Origin: Rhynchopus sp. YZ270_cl-10
Lineage: Eukaryota > Euglenozoa > Diplonemea > Diplonemida > Diplonemidae
DNA length: 64,000 bases
Reading direction: 5' to 3'
Assembly (NCBI GenBank): GCA_964035575.1
Contig: OZ037848.1
Span: 992,001 to 1,056,000, forward strand
The notes beneath the pieces were generated by a model. That model did no database searches. It worked only from the letters and a program-made list of their open reading frames with translations, and was not told where the DNA came from. Positions within the stretch are counted from its first letter, which is position 1. Every line of letters starts with the position of its first letter. Shown here one piece after another: positions 62,238 to 64,000 of the stretch. The position numbers were made by a program, and so were the translations under genes.

Positions 62238-64000
62238 GATGCGTGTTGTTGTCTTTAGTCTTTTGTTTTTGTCGTGTGTTGTCAGTTGTTCGTTGTTAGT
62301 TGATTGTTGTTTTCCTCGTTATTGCACACCCACTTTTGTTTTGAGTCGTGTTTGTCGTCGTTTTAGCAAAAAAAAAGCTAATATAAATAGTGTATCACAC
62401 ATCCCTCAGTGTGTGATCTACTATTCCTTACGATCATTATAATGGCAACAATATTTCAAAAAAAAACATAACGAAAAGAAACGCACATTTGTACATTTTA
62501 TTTATTTGTTTATTTTTTTTTGTTCAAATATTCTGGAAGCATTTTGCACTTTCTTGTTTTTCTTGGATTTTGTCTGTGCGCTGTCGCAGGCTTTCTTTGA
62601 AGGAATCAATCTTTATATTAGTGCTCCACAAGATGCCAAGGCGGCAGCTTCGTGAAGGGCAGAGGAGAGCGGAGGAGACGTGGGGGGATATGGTTTCCCT
62701 TACGTGAGTTTGCACACCGCTGGCTTTTATTTTTGTCTTATTTCATACCAAATTGACTTTTGCTATGATACCGGGAGTGGTGCGTGCCACCGTACCATCC
62801 CACCCCCTCTCTTCCGCCCCAGATAGCACAAAATTTCGACTTTGCTCGTAGTTGCGTTGTGTCGTGTGGCACTCTGCTGAATTAGTACAGTGCTGTGGTC
62901 ATCACGTTTGGTGCGCGCTTCACGAGCGTTTGCTTCTTTATTACGTCTTTTTCTTCCTGAAGTGCTAAACCGGCTTGTAAAGAATACCAACAGGTGATGG
63001 TTTGATAAAGTGTGTTACCCTGTGTGAGTCATTTCTCTTTTGCGCACACAAGGTGCAAGCAAGCACCTCTAGGCATGTTGTGTTCAACAAATAGAGAGTA
63101 TTTGTCTTATTTTTGGGTAACGGTTATCAATGGGATGGTTCGGTAATAAATCTGCTGCCTGGTTTTTATATTTCAAATTCAAAATAAATTTTGCGTGGAG
63201 TTCACATGAAAAAAAGCGAGGTGTCTACACGCTAGCAATTATTCAAAACAAAAAAAAAAAAGTATAAACCATTGTTCTTATGTTACTTTTTTCTTTTCAT
63301 TCAGCTTTTTCCTCATTTGTTCATCTGCGTTTTGCCTTTCGAAAGTGACTGTGCTTTTGCATATTGTTGTCCCAGCTCTCACATTTACTTATGCAGAAAA
63401 CAGGGTGACAGCAGACACAGTTTTTTTTTTTTTCTTCGGAAGATATCAAATATGTTTTCTTCAGATCCCCTACCCTATATACACCATTTTTTTCTTTCCC
63501 CCCCCCCTTTTTTTTGCACCGAAGGACCGCGTTCAGAGAAGTGACGGAAGGTTCTTGGTTTTGTTTTGTTTTTGGCATAGAAAAGAAAAATAAGACATTT
63601 TAAAAAAACAAGAAAGTGGTGAATTGCACACGAAAAGTTCACCATCCCGATATATATTTTTTATTTGAAAAATGGAATTTATTCCCCCAATTTATCGAAT
63701 TGAAAGCGGTTTTTTTTTTTTGTCGTTTTTGATGACCCTTTTTTTATTAATTTTTTTTTGGATGCTATTCCACAAAAAAAAAATATGTGGCACTTGCTGA
63801 TAAATAGGAGGCAAAATGATTGATGACGACCCCCTGCTCATGTCGATCTTCATTTTTTCCCCTCCTCCCCTTTTCCCCTCTTTTCCCCCTCTTTTTTCAC
63901 TCCACTTTCCCCCCCCCCCCCTTTCCCTTTTAGTTCGCTGCCTTAGTTACGCAGAGCTCCGTCTCACCCGGGATGTATTGATAGGCATATATGTTGTGCT
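62238..64000. other. Intergenic, no gene seen
   Basis: AT-rich, with long homopolymer runs (T near 63420 and 63710, C near 63910). No open frame shows protein features. CACACATCCCTCAGTGTGTGA (about 62397-62417) forms a short inverted repeat shortly after the giant gene and may be part of its 3' untranslated region. Confidence 0.55.

Overview
The window is nuclear DNA from a unicellular eukaryote. Two spliced host genes have introns that all begin GTATG and end AG. Host coding DNA is visibly GC-rich, while intergenic DNA is AT-rich and full of homopolymer runs. The encoded proteins include an ER/Golgi-type mannosidase, a K+-dependent Na+/Ca2+ exchanger and very large secreted Cys-rich proteins. 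I cannot name the lineage. A free-living protist fits, and a diplonemid-like euglenozoan is only one untested possibility.

Layout: 1-4183 and 20386-21590 are one CpG-rich satellite array with a 38-bp period. It is organised into a 1571-bp higher-order repeat that carries a ~438-bp non-satellite spacer. A complete Maverick/Polinton (4184-20385, 16,202 bp, 67-bp terminal inverted repeats, 6-bp target duplication CGCGCT) is inserted in this array. It encodes a fibre-like protein with three knob-like repeats, a C2H2 zinc-finger protein, a type B DNA polymerase, a double-jelly-roll major capsid protein, a retroviral-type integrase, a small hydrophobic/basic protein, an adenain-like protease, a zinc-ribbon/phospholipase A2-like protein, a penton-type minor capsid protein, a conserved 208-aa protein, an FtsK/HerA-type packaging ATPase and a spliced P-loop ATPase cargo gene. 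It therefore has the gene set of a virus as well as that of a transposon.

To the right lie two short non-autonomous DNA transposons: a TAA-TSD element at 21772-22960 and an 8-bp-TSD hAT-like element at 35876-36568. Host genes, all on the + strand, are: an unidentified 538-aa protein (24015-25631), a secreted multicopper oxidase (26016-28361), a GH47 mannosidase (30036-31709), a six-exon NCKX-type exchanger (32314-35334), a methionyl-tRNA formyltransferase-like protein (39531-40655) and a 6541-aa type I membrane protein with four vWA domains and about 70 Cys-rich repeats (42258-62237).

The most interesting part is the expression logic of the Polinton. The protease has no AUG for its conserved N-terminus and sits in the -1 frame behind a perfect A_AAA_AAA slippery heptamer placed directly before the stop of the upstream gene. 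Both convergent gene junctions carry the same 23-bp perfect hairpin, in opposite orientation. Two ATGA stop/start overlaps share an identical 11-nt sequence. Nearly every element gene starts at an ATG preceded by a run of A. Together these suggest a compact, virus-like expression programme distinct from that of the host.
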